Shown: positions 9,064-18,822, counted from the first letter of the stretch. The stretch is 64,000 nt of DNA from Flavobacterium undicola (GCF_009909155.2 NZ_JAAAPM020000012.1:1-64000); one strand, 5' to 3'. Program-made: numbers and translations. Notes: a model not told the origin generated them from the letters alone.

Positions 9064-10068
9064 ATGGACGAAGTCATAAAAATTGTAAACGATATAAAAG
9101 CGGGTAACATCAAACCTATTTATTTTTTGATGGGGGAGGAACCTTATTATATAGATAAGTTATCGGATTATATTGAAGAAAATATTTTGTCTGAAGACGA
9201 AAAAGGATTCAATCAAACGGTGATGTATGGCAGGGATGTATCGGTTGAAGATATTGTTTCGACAGCTAAGCGTTACCCAATGATGGCGGAGCGTCAGGTT
9301 GTGATTGTAAAAGAGGCTCAGGATTTGACTAAAACAATTGACAGATTAGAAAGCTATGCCGAAAACCCAATGACTTCAACGGTTTTAGTACTTTGTTACA
9401 AATACAAAACCCTGGATAAAAGGAAAAAAGTGACTAAGATGATTGCCAAATCAGGAGTGATTTTCGAAAGTAAAAAATTATACGAAAATCAGGTAGGCGA
9501 TTGGATTAAGCGTGTTTTGTCAGGAAAAAAATATGCTATTGAACCCAAAGCTTCGGCAATGTTAGTCGAATTTTTAGGAACTGATTTGAGTAAAATAAAC
9601 AACGAACTCGAGAAATTACAAATTATCTTACCGAAAGGAAGCACTATTTCTCCAAAAGATATTGAAGAAAACATTGGGTTCAGCAAAGATTTTAATGTCT
9701 TTGAATTGCGAAAAGCTATTGGAGAACGCAATCAATTAAGAGCGTACACCATTGCTGAAAATTTCGCCAATAATCCTAAAGAAAACCCGATGGTTGTTAC
9801 CACAAGTCTGGTTTTTGGATTCTTTATACAATTATTAAAATACCACGGATTAAAAGATAAAAATCCTAAGAATGTAGCAGCTGTTTTAGGAGTAAATCCC
9901 TTTTTCTTAAAGGAATACGACCTGGCTTTGAAAAATTACCCGATGCGAAAAGTAAGTCAAATAGTAGCTGCATTGAGAGAAATTGATGTTAAAAGCAAAG
10001 GAGTAGGAGCTAATGCCTTGTCTAATGCTGATTTATTGAAAGAAATGCTGTATCATATTTTTAATTAG
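9064..10068 (+). CDS. holA: DNA polymerase III subunit delta
   Basis: 334 residues, the standard HolA length. This clamp-loader subunit opens the beta sliding clamp. Seen: the N-terminal IKPIYFLMGEEPYYIDKL, a phrase conserved at the start of delta; RYPMMAERQVVIVKEAQ; the lid-like GTDLSKINNELEKL; and the C-terminal helical collar domain ending NADLLKEMLYHIF. The Walker A motif is degenerate, as usual for delta. A small membrane-protein gene follows. Confidence 0.9.
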   Translation: MDEVIKIVNDIKAGNIKPIYFLMGEEPYYIDKLSDYIEENILSEDEKGFNQTVMYGRDVSVEDIVSTAKRYPMMAERQVVIVKEAQDLTKTIDRLESYAENPMTSTVLVLCYKYKTLDKRKKVTKMIAKSGVIFESKKLYENQVGDWIKRVLSGKKYAIEPKASAMLVEFLGTDLSKINNELEKLQIILPKGSTISPKDIEENIGFSKDFNVFELRKAIGERNQLRAYTIAENFANNPKENPMVVTTSLVFGFFIQLLKYHGLKDKNPKNVAAVLGVNPFFLKEYDLALKNYPMRKVSQIVAALREIDVKSKGVGANALSNADLLKEMLYHIFN

Positions 10069-10114
10069 CATTATAAATTAACGATATTTGCATTTTAAAT
10101 AAAATACCAGAATA

Positions 10115-10297
10115 ATGGGAATGAATAAGAATACCATCTTAGGATGGGCTACTTTTATAATGATTGTAATGGGATTAATCTTAATTGCTCTAGGAATCTT
10201 CAAATACCGTGATGTTTCAGGTATTGGATTTGCTGCCGTGGGAATAGGATTTTTTGCTATTGCATGGGTTTTTAGTTCTCTAAAAGGAAGAGTTTAA
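10115..10297 (+). CDS. Small two-helix membrane protein (CAL67264-type)
   Basis: 60 residues with two hydrophobic helices, about 10-28 and 35-55, separated by a short polar turn (KYRDVSG). I recognise it as the small membrane protein family found next to holA in many Flavobacteriaceae. The function is not known. The ATG at 10115 is followed by a second in-frame ATG two codons later, either of which could be used. Confidence 0.7.
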   Translation: MGMNKNTILGWATFIMIVMGLILIALGIFKYRDVSGIGFAAVGIGFFAIAWVFSSLKGRV

Positions 10298-10332
10298 TGT
10301 AGTTTTTGGTTTGAAGTTAATAGTTTGTAGTT

Positions 10333-10722
10333 ATGGCAACAATATCAAAATTTGAAGAATTAGAGATTTGGCAAAAAGCAAGAGAAATTTGCCAATACGT
10401 TGAATTATTAATTCAGACTACAAATTTAAAATCAAATTTTTCTCTGAAAGATCAAATCGACAGAAGTTCAGGTTCTATAATGGACAACATAGCCGAGGGG
10501 TTTGAAAGGAATGGCAATAGAGAATTTATTCAGTTTTTAAGTATAGCAAAGGGTTCTGCTGGTGAAGCAAAATCACAATCTTATAGAGCTTTTGATAAAA
10601 AACTAATTTCAGAAGAACAACATTTGAAACTAAATGAAATGATTGAAATTGAAAAAAATAAAATAGGTTCGATGATGAACTATTTGAATAATTGTGAAAT
10701 TAAAGGATTAAAATTTAAATAA
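10333..10722 (+). CDS. Four-helix bundle protein (23S rRNA-intervening-sequence protein family)
   Basis: 129 residues. The phrases LEIWQKAREI, RSSGSIMDNIAEGFE and FLSIAKGSAGE with a C-terminal helix are diagnostic of this family. The first members were found encoded in intervening sequences within 23S rRNA genes, but most, as here, lie elsewhere. They form pentameric four-helix bundles of unknown role. The gene sits between two core genes and is flanked by short AT repeats with TTTGTAGTT and AACTATAAAC. Confidence 0.85.
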   Translation: MATISKFEELEIWQKAREICQYVELLIQTTNLKSNFSLKDQIDRSSGSIMDNIAEGFERNGNREFIQFLSIAKGSAGEAKSQSYRAFDKKLISEEQHLKLNEMIEIEKNKIGSMMNYLNNCEIKGLKFK

Positions 10723-10786
10723 TAAAAAGAGGAGTTTGTAATTGGCAAACTATAAACAACTAACAAAAAACAATAAACTTTAAATT

Positions 10787-12481
10787 ATGTCAGACGATAA
10801 GAAAGTAATATTCTCAATGCAAAAATTGAGTAAAACCTATCAGGGAGCAGATAAGCCAGTGTTAAAAAATATTTATTTGAGTTTCTTTTACGGGGCTAAA
10901 ATTGGTATCCTGGGTTTAAATGGTTCAGGAAAATCTTCACTTTTAAAAATTATTGCCGGAGTTGATAAAAACTATCAGGGTGATGTTGTTTTTCAACCGG
11001 GTTATACGGTAGGATATTTGGAACAAGAACCTATTTTAGATGATTCTAAAACTGTTATCGAAATTGTTCGTGAAGGAGCTGCGGAAACAATGGCAGTTTT
11101 AGAAGAATACAATAAAATCAATGATTTATTTGGTCTTCCAGAAAACTACGAAGATGCAGATAAAATGGACAAGTTAATGGATCGTCAAGCTGCTTTGCAG
11201 GACAAAATTGATGCTTTAGGAGCTTGGGAAATTGATACCAAATTAGAAATTGCAATGGATGCTTTGCGTACTCCAGACGGAGATACGCCAATCAAAAATC
11301 TTTCAGGAGGAGAGCGTCGTCGAGTAGCTTTATGTCGTTTGTTGTTGCAACAACCTGATGTATTGTTATTAGATGAGCCTACGAATCACTTGGATGCTGA
11401 GTCTGTACTTTGGTTAGAACAACATTTGGCACAATATGCAGGAACTGTAATTGCTGTAACGCACGATAGATACTTCTTAGATAATGTTGCGGGTTGGATT
11501 TTGGAATTGGATAGAGGAGAAGGTATTCCTTGGAAAGGAAATTATTCTTCTTGGTTAGACCAAAAATCAAGCCGTATGGCACAAGAAGAAAAAGTAGCTT
11601 CGAAAAGAAGAAAAACTTTAGAGCGTGAGTTGGAGTGGGTTCGTCAAGGAGCAAAAGGCCGTCAAACCAAACAAAAAGCACGTTTGCAAAACTACGATAA
11701 GTTGTTAAACGAAGACCAAAAACAATTGGATGAAAACTTGGAAATCTATATTCCAAATGGTCCAAGATTGGGAACTAATGTTATCGAAGCCAAGAATGTT
11801 GCCAAAGCCTTTGGAGATAAATTATTGTATGATAATTTGAATTTTACTTTGCCACAAGCAGGAATTGTTGGAATTATCGGGCCAAACGGTGCTGGTAAAT
11901 CGACTATTTTCAAAATGATTATGGGTGAGCAAAAAACGGATAGTGGTGAGTTTTCTGTTGGTGAAACTGTAAAGATCGCTTACGTAGATCAGGCGCATTC
12001 TAATATCGATCCTAATAAATCGATTTGGGAAAACTTTGCTGACGGACAAGAGTTGGTTATGATGGGAGGAAAGCAAGTGAATTCAAGAGCTTATTTATCT
12101 CGTTTCAACTTTGGTGGTGGCGAACAAAACAAGAAAGTATCGATGCTTTCTGGTGGAGAACGTAACCGTTTACACCTGGCAATGACTTTAAAAGAAGAAG
12201 GAAACGTATTGTTACTGGATGAGCCAACGAATGATTTGGACGTAAATACACTTCGTGCACTTGAAGAAGGTTTAGAAAATTTCGCTGGATGTGCTGTGGT
12301 TATTTCGCACGACAGATGGTTCTTAGACCGTATTTGTACTCACATTTTAGCTTTCGAAGGAAACTCTGATGTTTATTTCTTCGAAGGAAGTTTTACCGAA
12401 TATGAAGAGAATAAAAAGAAACGTCTTGGTGGTGATTTGACTCCGAAACGTTTGAAATACAGAAAGTTAATCAGAAGTTAA
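10787..12481 (+). CDS. ettA: Energy-dependent translational throttle protein EttA (ABC-F)
   Basis: 564 residues with two ABC ATPase domains and no membrane segment. Domain 1 has GLNGSGKSS, LSGGERRR and LLLDEPTNHLDAES; domain 2 has GPNGAGKST, LSGGERNR and LLLDEPTNDLDVNT. Between them lies the ABC-F linker rich in K/R/E (KRRKTLERELEWVR and neighbours). EttA binds the ribosomal E site and gates the first peptide bond according to the ATP/ADP ratio. The start at 10787 gives the usual N-terminus. A terminator follows at 12498-12534. Confidence 0.92.
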   Translation: MSDDKKVIFSMQKLSKTYQGADKPVLKNIYLSFFYGAKIGILGLNGSGKSSLLKIIAGVDKNYQGDVVFQPGYTVGYLEQEPILDDSKTVIEIVREGAAETMAVLEEYNKINDLFGLPENYEDADKMDKLMDRQAALQDKIDALGAWEIDTKLEIAMDALRTPDGDTPIKNLSGGERRRVALCRLLLQQPDVLLLDEPTNHLDAESVLWLEQHLAQYAGTVIAVTHDRYFLDNVAGWILELDRGEGIPWKGNYSSWLDQKSSRMAQEEKVASKRRKTLERELEWVRQGAKGRQTKQKARLQNYDKLLNEDQKQLDENLEIYIPNGPRLGTNVIEAKNVAKAFGDKLLYDNLNFTLPQAGIVGIIGPNGAGKSTIFKMIMGEQKTDSGEFSVGETVKIAYVDQAHSNIDPNKSIWENFADGQELVMMGGKQVNSRAYLSRFNFGGGEQNKKVSMLSGGERNRLHLAMTLKEEGNVLLLDEPTNDLDVNTLRALEEGLENFAGCAVVISHDRWFLDRICTHILAFEGNSDVYFFEGSFTEYEENKKKRLGGDLTPKRLKYRKLIRS

Positions 12482-12497
12482 TTTTTTGATTGAGACT

Positions 12498-12534
12498 AAA
12501 AAGGGATGATTTCTTGTAAATCATCCCTTTTTTT
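12498..12534 (+). terminator. Rho-independent terminator after ettA
   Basis: AAAAAGGGATGATTT pairs with AAATCATCCCTTTTT across a short loop and ends in a T-run; the arms are also flanked by A's, so it may act for both convergent genes. Confidence 0.88.
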
Positions 12535-12564
12535 ATTTGTTTCCACTCAAATATGTGTTCTACA

Positions 12565-13095
12565 TTACTTTTTATCTAATCGTCTCAGTATTATATCTGC
12601 TTGTTGTGAGATAGTTCTAAAATAGTTTGCATCTTTTTGAACTTCGTCAAAATGTTTATTCAATATTTCTCTTCGGTTTATTTCGCTGTCAAGTTCACTA
12701 TATTCAATTATATTGATTAATCGTTGTTTTTCATAGTATGGAAGATCGTAAAGTTGAATTTCGTTTAACTTGCTTATTAATTTTTGTCTATACTCGACAT
12801 CATGATATTGTTTATTGTCACGAAGTCTTAGACAAGCAGCAATTACTTCATCTTCATTCATAGAAGAAAGAACAATCTCTATTAACTCCTCGGTAGAAGG
12901 TTCAGGAAGTTGAATTAAGATGGCGTTTTCACCTCTATGGTATTCTGAATTAACTTGGGATTTTAACCAAAACTGTCCAGTTTTATTATCAAGATATTTA
13001 GTCGACAAACCATTTTCTAATGTCTCAACTTTTATTAATTCTTTTAAAAAGTTGGTAATTAAACTGTTGTTGGAGTATAATTTTCTAGGTTCCAT
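12565..13095 (-). CDS. Hypothetical protein
   Basis: 176 residues from the ATG at 13095; a GTG five codons upstream is possible. It is soluble, acidic and helix-rich with no signal peptide. The middle (TEELIEIVLSSMNEDEVIAA) and the following leucine-rich segment look like repeated helical hairpins, as in armadillo/HEAT-like proteins, but I do not recognise a family. It lies 22 bp downstream of the ABC exporter gene in the same direction and could be cotranscribed with it. Confidence 0.6.
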   Translation of the reverse strand: MEPRKLYSNNSLITNFLKELIKVETLENGLSTKYLDNKTGQFWLKSQVNSEYHRGENAILIQLPEPSTEELIEIVLSSMNEDEVIAACLRLRDNKQYHDVEYRQKLISKLNEIQLYDLPYYEKQRLINIIEYSELDSEINRREILNKHFDEVQKDANYFRTISQQADIILRRLDKK

Positions 13096-13117
13096 GTTTT
13101 GAACTTCCACTATTTAA

Positions 13118-14905
13118 TTATGAATGGCTAAACTGAAGGTTGCTTAAATTTTTATAAATTCCGTTTTCTAAGGCAATTAATTCTGAGTGTGTTCCTTGTT
13201 CACTAATGACACCATTATCAATTACTAAAATTTGGTCGGCAGAACGAATCGTTGATAAACGGTGCGCAATAATAATGCTTGTTCTTCCTTCCATTAAAAT
13301 TTCTAAAGCTTCCTGAACTAATTTTTCACTTTCACTGTCTAACGAAGAAGTAGCTTCGTCTAATATTAAAATACTTGGATTTTTAAGTAAAGCACGGGCA
13401 ATGGCAATACGTTGTCTTTGACCTCCAGAAAGTTTGATTCCTCTTTCTCCCACAACAGTTTCCATTTTTTCTGGAAAACTTTCGATAAAATTAATTGCGT
13501 TAGCTTGTTTGGCTGCCAATAGAATTTCGTCGTCAGTGGCATTTGGCTTTCCGTAAGCGATATTTTCTTTTATCGTTCCACCAAATAAAATCACATCTTG
13601 AGGCACAATACTCATGTTGCCACGAAGATTTTCCAAATCAAAATCATAGATGTTTTTATCATCGATTAAAATTTCACCTTTTTCAATATCGTAAAAACGC
13701 AATAATAAAGAAGCAATGGTTGATTTCCCAACACCACTAGGGCCTACAATAGCAATTTTTTGACCAAATTTAGCCGTGAAATTAACATCTTTCAATACTT
13801 GAATTTCTTTTCGGGATGGATAGCTAAAAGCAACATTTTTGAAAGTAACATTTCCTTTTATTTTTTCAATCGAAGCTGTATGTGGAGTTGCATTGATTTT
13901 TTCAGGAGTTTCTTCTAATAATTCGAAAACACGTTCTGTAGCTCCAATTGCTTTTTGAACCTGAGCATACAATTCGGCAATTCCACCCGAAGAAGCACCT
14001 ACATAACTGGAATATAAAATGAAAGTAAACAATTCACCCACAGTGATTTCACCACCAATACTTAATTGAACTCCATACCAAACCACAGCCACAATGGTTC
14101 CAAACAAACAAATGATAATAAAAGAAGCAAAATAACCTCTTAATTGCCCGCCTTTGATAGCAACTTTTACTACTTCTTTAATTTTTCCCTGATAACGGGC
14201 AATTTCGTACCATTCGTTAGCAAAAGCTTTTACAATACTAATTCCTTGCATGGTTTCTTCAACAACCACCTGACTTTCGGCAACCTGATCTTGTACTTTT
14301 TTGGAATATTTTCGAATAAAACGACCAAAAAATACCGCAGCAACTCCTACCAATGGCACCACAGAAACCATCATAATTGTTAACTTGATATTGATACTGG
14401 CAAGCATTACAAAACTTCCAATAATCAATATAAACTGACGTAGAAATTCAGCAATGGTAGTGGTTAAAGTATCCTGTATTTGGGTTATATCGTTACTGAT
14501 TCTACTGTTTAGTTCTCCAACTCTTTTTTGCGAAAAGAACGTCATAGGGAGTTTTACTAAATTAGTATACAATGCTAATCGAACATTAGCCAAGGTATTT
14601 TCGGTAAAGTTGACAAACAACGACAATCTAAAAAAAGAAAACACCGATTGTAATATTAAAACTAATCCCAATCCTAAGGCAATTTGGTTCGCTAAGCCGG
14701 CATCTTTTTTATTAACGCAGTCTACTAACATTCCCATAAATTTTGGAAAAGCCAATGCAGTTACACTGGTAAGCAGTAAAAAAATCAAACCGATATAAAA
14801 TTTCCAACTGTTGTTACCTGCATATTTAAAGATAATTTTTGCCTTATTAAGCGAGCTTGCCGTTATTTTTGATTTGGGTAAATCATTCTCTTTGTATCTA
14901 GCCAT
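13118..14905 (-). CDS. ABC exporter, MsbA-type half transporter (permease + ATPase)
   Basis: 595 residues. The N-terminal membrane domain (about 25-320) has six hydrophobic helices; the ATPase domain (about 350-590) has Walker A GPSGVGKST, signature LSGGQRQR, Walker B ILILDEATSSLD and the switch IIAHRL. It works as a homodimer, or a heterodimer if a partner exists elsewhere, pumping lipids, drugs or peptides outward across the inner membrane. The motifs are intact in this single subunit, favouring a homodimer. The substrate cannot be told from sequence; MsbA lipid flippase is one possibility. Confidence 0.88.
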   Translation of the reverse strand: MARYKENDLPKSKITASSLNKAKIIFKYAGNNSWKFYIGLIFLLLTSVTALAFPKFMGMLVDCVNKKDAGLANQIALGLGLVLILQSVFSFFRLSLFVNFTENTLANVRLALYTNLVKLPMTFFSQKRVGELNSRISNDITQIQDTLTTTIAEFLRQFILIIGSFVMLASINIKLTIMMVSVVPLVGVAAVFFGRFIRKYSKKVQDQVAESQVVVEETMQGISIVKAFANEWYEIARYQGKIKEVVKVAIKGGQLRGYFASFIIICLFGTIVAVVWYGVQLSIGGEITVGELFTFILYSSYVGASSGGIAELYAQVQKAIGATERVFELLEETPEKINATPHTASIEKIKGNVTFKNVAFSYPSRKEIQVLKDVNFTAKFGQKIAIVGPSGVGKSTIASLLLRFYDIEKGEILIDDKNIYDFDLENLRGNMSIVPQDVILFGGTIKENIAYGKPNATDDEILLAAKQANAINFIESFPEKMETVVGERGIKLSGGQRQRIAIARALLKNPSILILDEATSSLDSESEKLVQEALEILMEGRTSIIIAHRLSTIRSADQILVIDNGVISEQGTHSELIALENGIYKNLSNLQFSHS

Positions 14906-15052
14906 TCTTGAATTTTATTTTAGAATACAAATGTACTACTATAAGGCAGTGATAGCAAAAAAATATGCCAAGCCTGAGTTTGTTTAAAAGACTGTATTTG
15001 AGACTTAAAGAAAATAAGCCTGATTTTTTATTGATTTATTTTCAAATTTTGC

Positions 15053-15082
15053 TTGCAAATATAAAATCTAGCTGTATATTTG
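15053..15082 (+). promoter_or_regulatory. Bacteroidota-type promoter of tRNA-Val
   Basis: TTG at 15053-15055 and TATATTTG at 15075-15082 are separated by 19 bases, a full match to the primary sigma consensus of this phylum (TTG, about 19 nt, TAnnTTTG). It lies 38 bases before the tRNA. Confidence 0.82.
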
Positions 15083-15119
15083 CACTCGCAATCAGCAACG
15101 ATTGCAACCTAATAAAATA

Positions 15120-15197
15120 GGGCGATTAGCTCAGCTGGTTCAGAGCACCTCGTTTACACCGAGGGGGTCGGGGGTTCGAACCCCTCATCGCCCACCA
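15120..15197 (+). tRNA. tRNA-Val (anticodon TAC)
   Basis: The acceptor stem GGGCGAT/ATCGCCC, D arm AGCTCAGCTGGTTCAGAGC, anticodon stem CCTCG/CGAGG with loop TTTACAC (anticodon TAC) and T arm GGGGGTTCGAACCCC are all visible. A CCA end is encoded (15195-15197). Confidence 0.95.
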
Positions 15198-15200
15198 AGA

Positions 15201-15229
15201 AACTCCTTAAGAAATTAAGGAGTTTTTTT
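15201..15229 (+). terminator. Terminator after tRNA-Val
   Basis: AACTCCTTAA pairs perfectly with TTAAGGAGTT across a GAAA loop and is followed by seven T's, directly after the tRNA. Confidence 0.9.
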
Positions 15230-15365
15230 ATGTTTAATATTTAATAAATTCTTCTAGGCTAGGATTACCAGTCAAACTATCTGATTATTTCAAAATAATT
15301 AGCAAAATAATATTAGGATATAATTATTTGCGTTAATTTAGTTCATTGATGGTTTATTTAAACAC

Positions 15366-16349
15366 ATGATTTTCGAATTTACAACAGCTCCCGGCTTTGA
15401 CTTTATTAAATTTTTCGCAAAGCATATCAATGCTAATGTGAGAGATAACTATATGGAAATTCCAAATACACTGGGAGAAGGATATGTGCGTAAAGTTGGT
15501 TTTGGGAATGATTTCAAATTAACGATCCATCATTATACACTTAAGGAAGATTTGATTATTAAGCGCAATCCTTCCCCAGAAACAAGTAGCATACGCACTT
15601 TTTTCTTTTATAATAAAAAACAAAATCTTGAAGTTAAATATGAGAACGAGGAAAATGTACCTTTCTCACAAAAGAGTGATGCCTCTATACTCTTATCTAC
15701 AAATGACTTGAAGACAGAAATCCGTTTTCCTGCTGACATTAATATCCAATATGTAGTAGTTGCAATTGCGGCAGATAGACTACGCTCGATCTTATCGATT
15801 GATAATCCCAACAGCATAATAAAAACGATTACAGGGGAAAACGCTTCGTTTCTCTTCTTCGAAAGTCTGGATACTGAAATGCAATTGCTTCTTAAAAACA
15901 TTGTATCTGTTGACATGAATAATTCTATGAATAATTTTTATGTACAGATTAAGGTACAGGAATTAATGTACTTGCTTTTTAATAAGCTGTCGCTGAGGGA
16001 AAACACGACTTTTAGAAATGTAAATAGTAACGATGCCGAAAAACTTTTGGTCATTCGCAACGAAATATTGAGTGATCTTAGTACCCCGCCAATTTTAAGT
16101 GAATTAGCAATCATTGCTTTGATGAGCGAAACGAAACTCAAGCAGCTCTTTAAACAGACATTTGGAGATACAATTTATAATTATTATCAGAAGGCCAGGA
16201 TGGAAGAAGCCGCTTTTCTGCTGAAACAGGCGAAACATTCCGTTTCTGAGGTTGGCTACGAGTTGGGATTTTCAAACCTTAGCCACTTCAGCCGATTATT
16301 TGAGAAGCAGTACGGCATTACTCCCAAGAAGTTCTCCTATACTACATAA
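15366..16349 (+). CDS. AraC-family transcriptional regulator
   Basis: 327 residues. The C-terminal 100 residues form a double helix-turn-helix: LSELAIIALMSETKLKQLFK for the first and SEVGYELGFSNLSHFSRLF for the second, ending GITPKKF. The N-terminal 220 residues are a ligand-sensing part without recognisable motifs. It is the same direction as and 118 bp upstream of an old yellow enzyme gene, so it probably controls the following reductase pair in response to an electrophile or quinone-type signal; that is inference from context. Confidence 0.88.
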   Translation: MIFEFTTAPGFDFIKFFAKHINANVRDNYMEIPNTLGEGYVRKVGFGNDFKLTIHHYTLKEDLIIKRNPSPETSSIRTFFFYNKKQNLEVKYENEENVPFSQKSDASILLSTNDLKTEIRFPADINIQYVVVAIAADRLRSILSIDNPNSIIKTITGENASFLFFESLDTEMQLLLKNIVSVDMNNSMNNFYVQIKVQELMYLLFNKLSLRENTTFRNVNSNDAEKLLVIRNEILSDLSTPPILSELAIIALMSETKLKQLFKQTFGDTIYNYYQKARMEEAAFLLKQAKHSVSEVGYELGFSNLSHFSRLFEKQYGITPKKFSYTT

Positions 16350-16466
16350 CTTCTTTACTTAAAAATTAAACATTACCTGTCGGATAGGACTATTATTGCG
16401 TCTTTTTCGGTTATTTTACCCATTAAGTAACTTGTAAATTTGTCATATAATTTTAAATGTGATAAA

Positions 16467-17540
16467 ATGAAAAAGTTACTTATGCCTTTTGAGAAAGGCT
16501 CCTTGAAATTAAAAAATCATCTGGTAATGGCACCGATGACACGAAGCAGAGCCATAGGCAATCTTCCCAATGAAATAATGGCAACCTATTACGCACAACG
16601 CTCAGGTGCAGGTCTGATAGTTACCGAAGGTACTTCTCCAAGCCCCGAAGGACTGGGCTATCCACGTATTCCCGGAATTTATTCTGAAGCACAGGTTGCG
16701 GGCTGGAAAAAAGTCACGGATGCTGTTCATCAAAACGGATCAAAAATTTTCTTGCAGCTAATGCATACCGGACGTATCGCCCACGTTGCCAACCTGCCTG
16801 ACGGAATTCAGCCCGTAGGGCCTTCGGATATTAAGGCGGCGGGTGAAATTTTTACAGATTCCCTTGGCATGCAGGAACACTCCGTTCCGGTAGCCCTTAG
16901 TTTAGATGGCATAACCAGTGTTATTGCCGATTTTGTGAACGCTTCTAAAAATGCAATTCTTGCCGGTTTTGATGGGGTAGAGCTTCATGGTGCCAATGGA
17001 TATTTGCTGGAACAATTCTTGAACCCGAATGTAAATAACAGGGAGGACAAATACGGTGGGAACATAATAAACAGAAGCCGTCTTACATTAGAGATTACCG
17101 AAGCAATTACCGCTGCCATAGGCTCGGATAAAGTAGGTATTCGTTTTTCTCCGTTTTCCCAATTAAGTGATCAAGGGGCTTACGATACAGAAGAAGTGCA
17201 TCAAACATATACTTATTTAAGCAGTGAATTGGACAAATTAGGGATCGCCTATATCCATCTTTCGACCAATCTGGAAATTCCTGAAAAAACATATAAGGCA
17301 ATCCGTGCAGTATTCACGAATACTATCATAATCTGTAACGGCCTCACTCCGGAAACAGCAGAAGAAAAGCTGTTGGATAACTTTGCAGATCTTGTTGCCT
17401 TTGGGCGTGGATTCCTTGCCAATCCTGATTTTATTAGTCGTATCGAAAAAAATGTTCCCCAGAATGATGTAGACTACAATACATTGTATTCTCCAGGCGA
17501 AGCAGGCTACACTGATTATCCACTTTACACTTCAAAATAA
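16467..17540 (+). CDS. Alkene reductase, old yellow enzyme family
   Basis: 357 residues from the ATG at 16467 (a TTG further up is unlikely). A flavin TIM barrel that reduces activated C=C bonds with NAD(P)H. Seen: LMPFEKGSLKLKNHLVMAPM at the N-terminus, TRSRA, VTEGTSPSPEG, LQLMHTGRIAH, ELHGANGYLLEQFLNP (the His-x-x-Asn that binds substrate carbonyls) and the FMN phosphate site AFGRGFLANP. It resembles NemA and plant OPR proteins. Its stop overlaps the start of the next gene (TAATG), so the two are translationally coupled. Confidence 0.9.
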   Translation: MKKLLMPFEKGSLKLKNHLVMAPMTRSRAIGNLPNEIMATYYAQRSGAGLIVTEGTSPSPEGLGYPRIPGIYSEAQVAGWKKVTDAVHQNGSKIFLQLMHTGRIAHVANLPDGIQPVGPSDIKAAGEIFTDSLGMQEHSVPVALSLDGITSVIADFVNASKNAILAGFDGVELHGANGYLLEQFLNPNVNNREDKYGGNIINRSRLTLEITEAITAAIGSDKVGIRFSPFSQLSDQGAYDTEEVHQTYTYLSSELDKLGIAYIHLSTNLEIPEKTYKAIRAVFTNTIIICNGLTPETAEEKLLDNFADLVAFGRGFLANPDFISRIEKNVPQNDVDYNTLYSPGEAGYTDYPLYTSK

Positions 17541-18463
17541 TGAAAGCAATTCAATACAAAGACTATGGAAGTTCAGCTGTGATTGAACTGGTTGATGTTC
17601 CGATACCGTCGATCCAAAGTGAAAATGATGTTTTAATCCAGGTTAAGGCGGCAGGCGTGAATCCGATAGATATGAAAATACGCATGGGATTTATGAAGGA
17701 AACCCGTCCCGTGGAAATGCCCTTTATACCGGGCGGTGAAGCTGCGGGAATAATTGTTGCCGTTGGAGCGGGTGTATCTAAATTTAAAGTAGGTGACGAG
17801 GTCATTGCCCTTACAAGGAAAAATGCTTATGCTCAATATGTGACTGCAAACGAAAATTTTGTTTTGCTGAAACCGAAAAGTCTGTCCTTCGAAGAAGCGG
17901 CTTCAATAGTTGTCACTATAGGGACTGCACAATCAGTACTATTTACAGAAGGAAAATTAGAAAAAGGTCAAAAAGTTCTAATCCAGGGCGGTGCCGGTGC
18001 TGTTGGAGGTGCTATGGTGCAAATGGCAAAAGCTGTCGGCGCATACGTTATTGCAACAGCATCCGGAAATGGTTTGGCATTAGCAAAAAGCCTTGGTGCC
18101 GACGAAGTGATTGATTATAAATTGGAGGACGTGGCCAGTATTGCTAAAGATGTTGACTTGGTGGCAGATACCGTTGGTGGTGAAACTCAGAGAGAGCTTT
18201 TTCAGATTTTAAAGCCTGGTGGTAAACTATTGAGTATCGCCACGCCACCATCACAGGAGCTGGCGGGGCAATACAATGTGAATGCCTATTTTGTAGCTTC
18301 CGACATATCGCCTAAGACCTTGCAAAACGGAATTGACCTAATAAAAGCCGGGAAATTCCAAACAATTGTTTCCAAAATATTTAAGCTTGAAGAAGCGGCA
18401 ATAGCCCAGGATTTCTTAACGGCTGGCGGAGTAAATGGGAAGGTTATTCTCCTTGTAGAGTAA
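17540..18463 (+). CDS. Quinone oxidoreductase-like medium-chain dehydrogenase
   Basis: 307 residues. It has a GroES-like N-terminal domain (VKAAGVNPIDMKIRMG, PGGEAAGIIVAVG) and a Rossmann domain with the NADP site GGAGAVGGAMVQMAKAVGA. The cysteines and histidines that bind zinc in alcohol dehydrogenases are absent, as in zeta-crystallin/QOR enzymes, which reduce quinones and enones. It overlaps the alkene reductase by one base and probably shares its role in detoxifying electrophiles. Confidence 0.87.
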   Translation: MKAIQYKDYGSSAVIELVDVPIPSIQSENDVLIQVKAAGVNPIDMKIRMGFMKETRPVEMPFIPGGEAAGIIVAVGAGVSKFKVGDEVIALTRKNAYAQYVTANENFVLLKPKSLSFEEAASIVVTIGTAQSVLFTEGKLEKGQKVLIQGGAGAVGGAMVQMAKAVGAYVIATASGNGLALAKSLGADEVIDYKLEDVASIAKDVDLVADTVGGETQRELFQILKPGGKLLSIATPPSQELAGQYNVNAYFVASDISPKTLQNGIDLIKAGKFQTIVSKIFKLEEAAIAQDFLTAGGVNGKVILLVE

Positions 18464-18548
18464 AAGAAATAGCATTATTTAGCAAACAAAAAGACTGTCC
18501 TAAAAGGTTTTTTTTGTTTATAGACTTTTTTATAAGCAAATTTCATTA

Positions 18549-18607
18549 TTTCTTTAAAGAAAGTCCTCTTGGCTAATCACCTTCGTGAAGCACTATATCA
18601 GAATGTA
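18549..18607 (-). pseudogene. Remnant of an FAD monooxygenase 3' end
   Basis: This stretch matches 22812-22870, the last codons of the monooxygenase gene, at roughly 50 of 59 positions in the same orientation (both contain ACCTTCGTGAAGCACTATAT). Read in the minus frame it still gives PRG and LKK but has a stop where the intact gene has GAG, so it is a decayed fragment. Confidence 0.75.
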
Positions 18608-18806
18608 GAAAAAGTGTAAAAGTTGGTGATTAAGTCAATAAGTCCAAGGAATAAAGAGGAATATAATTGAGAAAACCTAAAAGCAAAAGGTGTTTTTTTT
18701 CTAAGACAAAATCCAAATAAAATTGATACAAAATTTATTTTCTGCAAAAAGCTACATCATAATAAAAGTTAAAATATTTATAAAAAGATTAAAACATTTT
18801 ATAAAA

Positions 18807-18822
18807 TAAACTTTTTAGTATA
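18807..18822. promoter_or_regulatory. TetR-type operator copy 1
   Basis: TAAACTTTTTAGTATA contains the palindrome ACT-N4-AGT and ends on the TATTTTTG -7 element (18821-18828) of the TetR gene, so a bound repressor would block its own promoter. Two more copies lie at 19455 and 19519. Confidence 0.72.

Noticed and set aside
12565-13095. Immunity or antitoxin protein
   Set aside because: Only the helical, acidic nature supports it; no toxin neighbour.
18485-18730. GACTGTCCTAAAAGG and neighbouring AT tracts as insertion-sequence ends
   Set aside because: No matching inverted end, no target duplication and no transposase remnant could be found.
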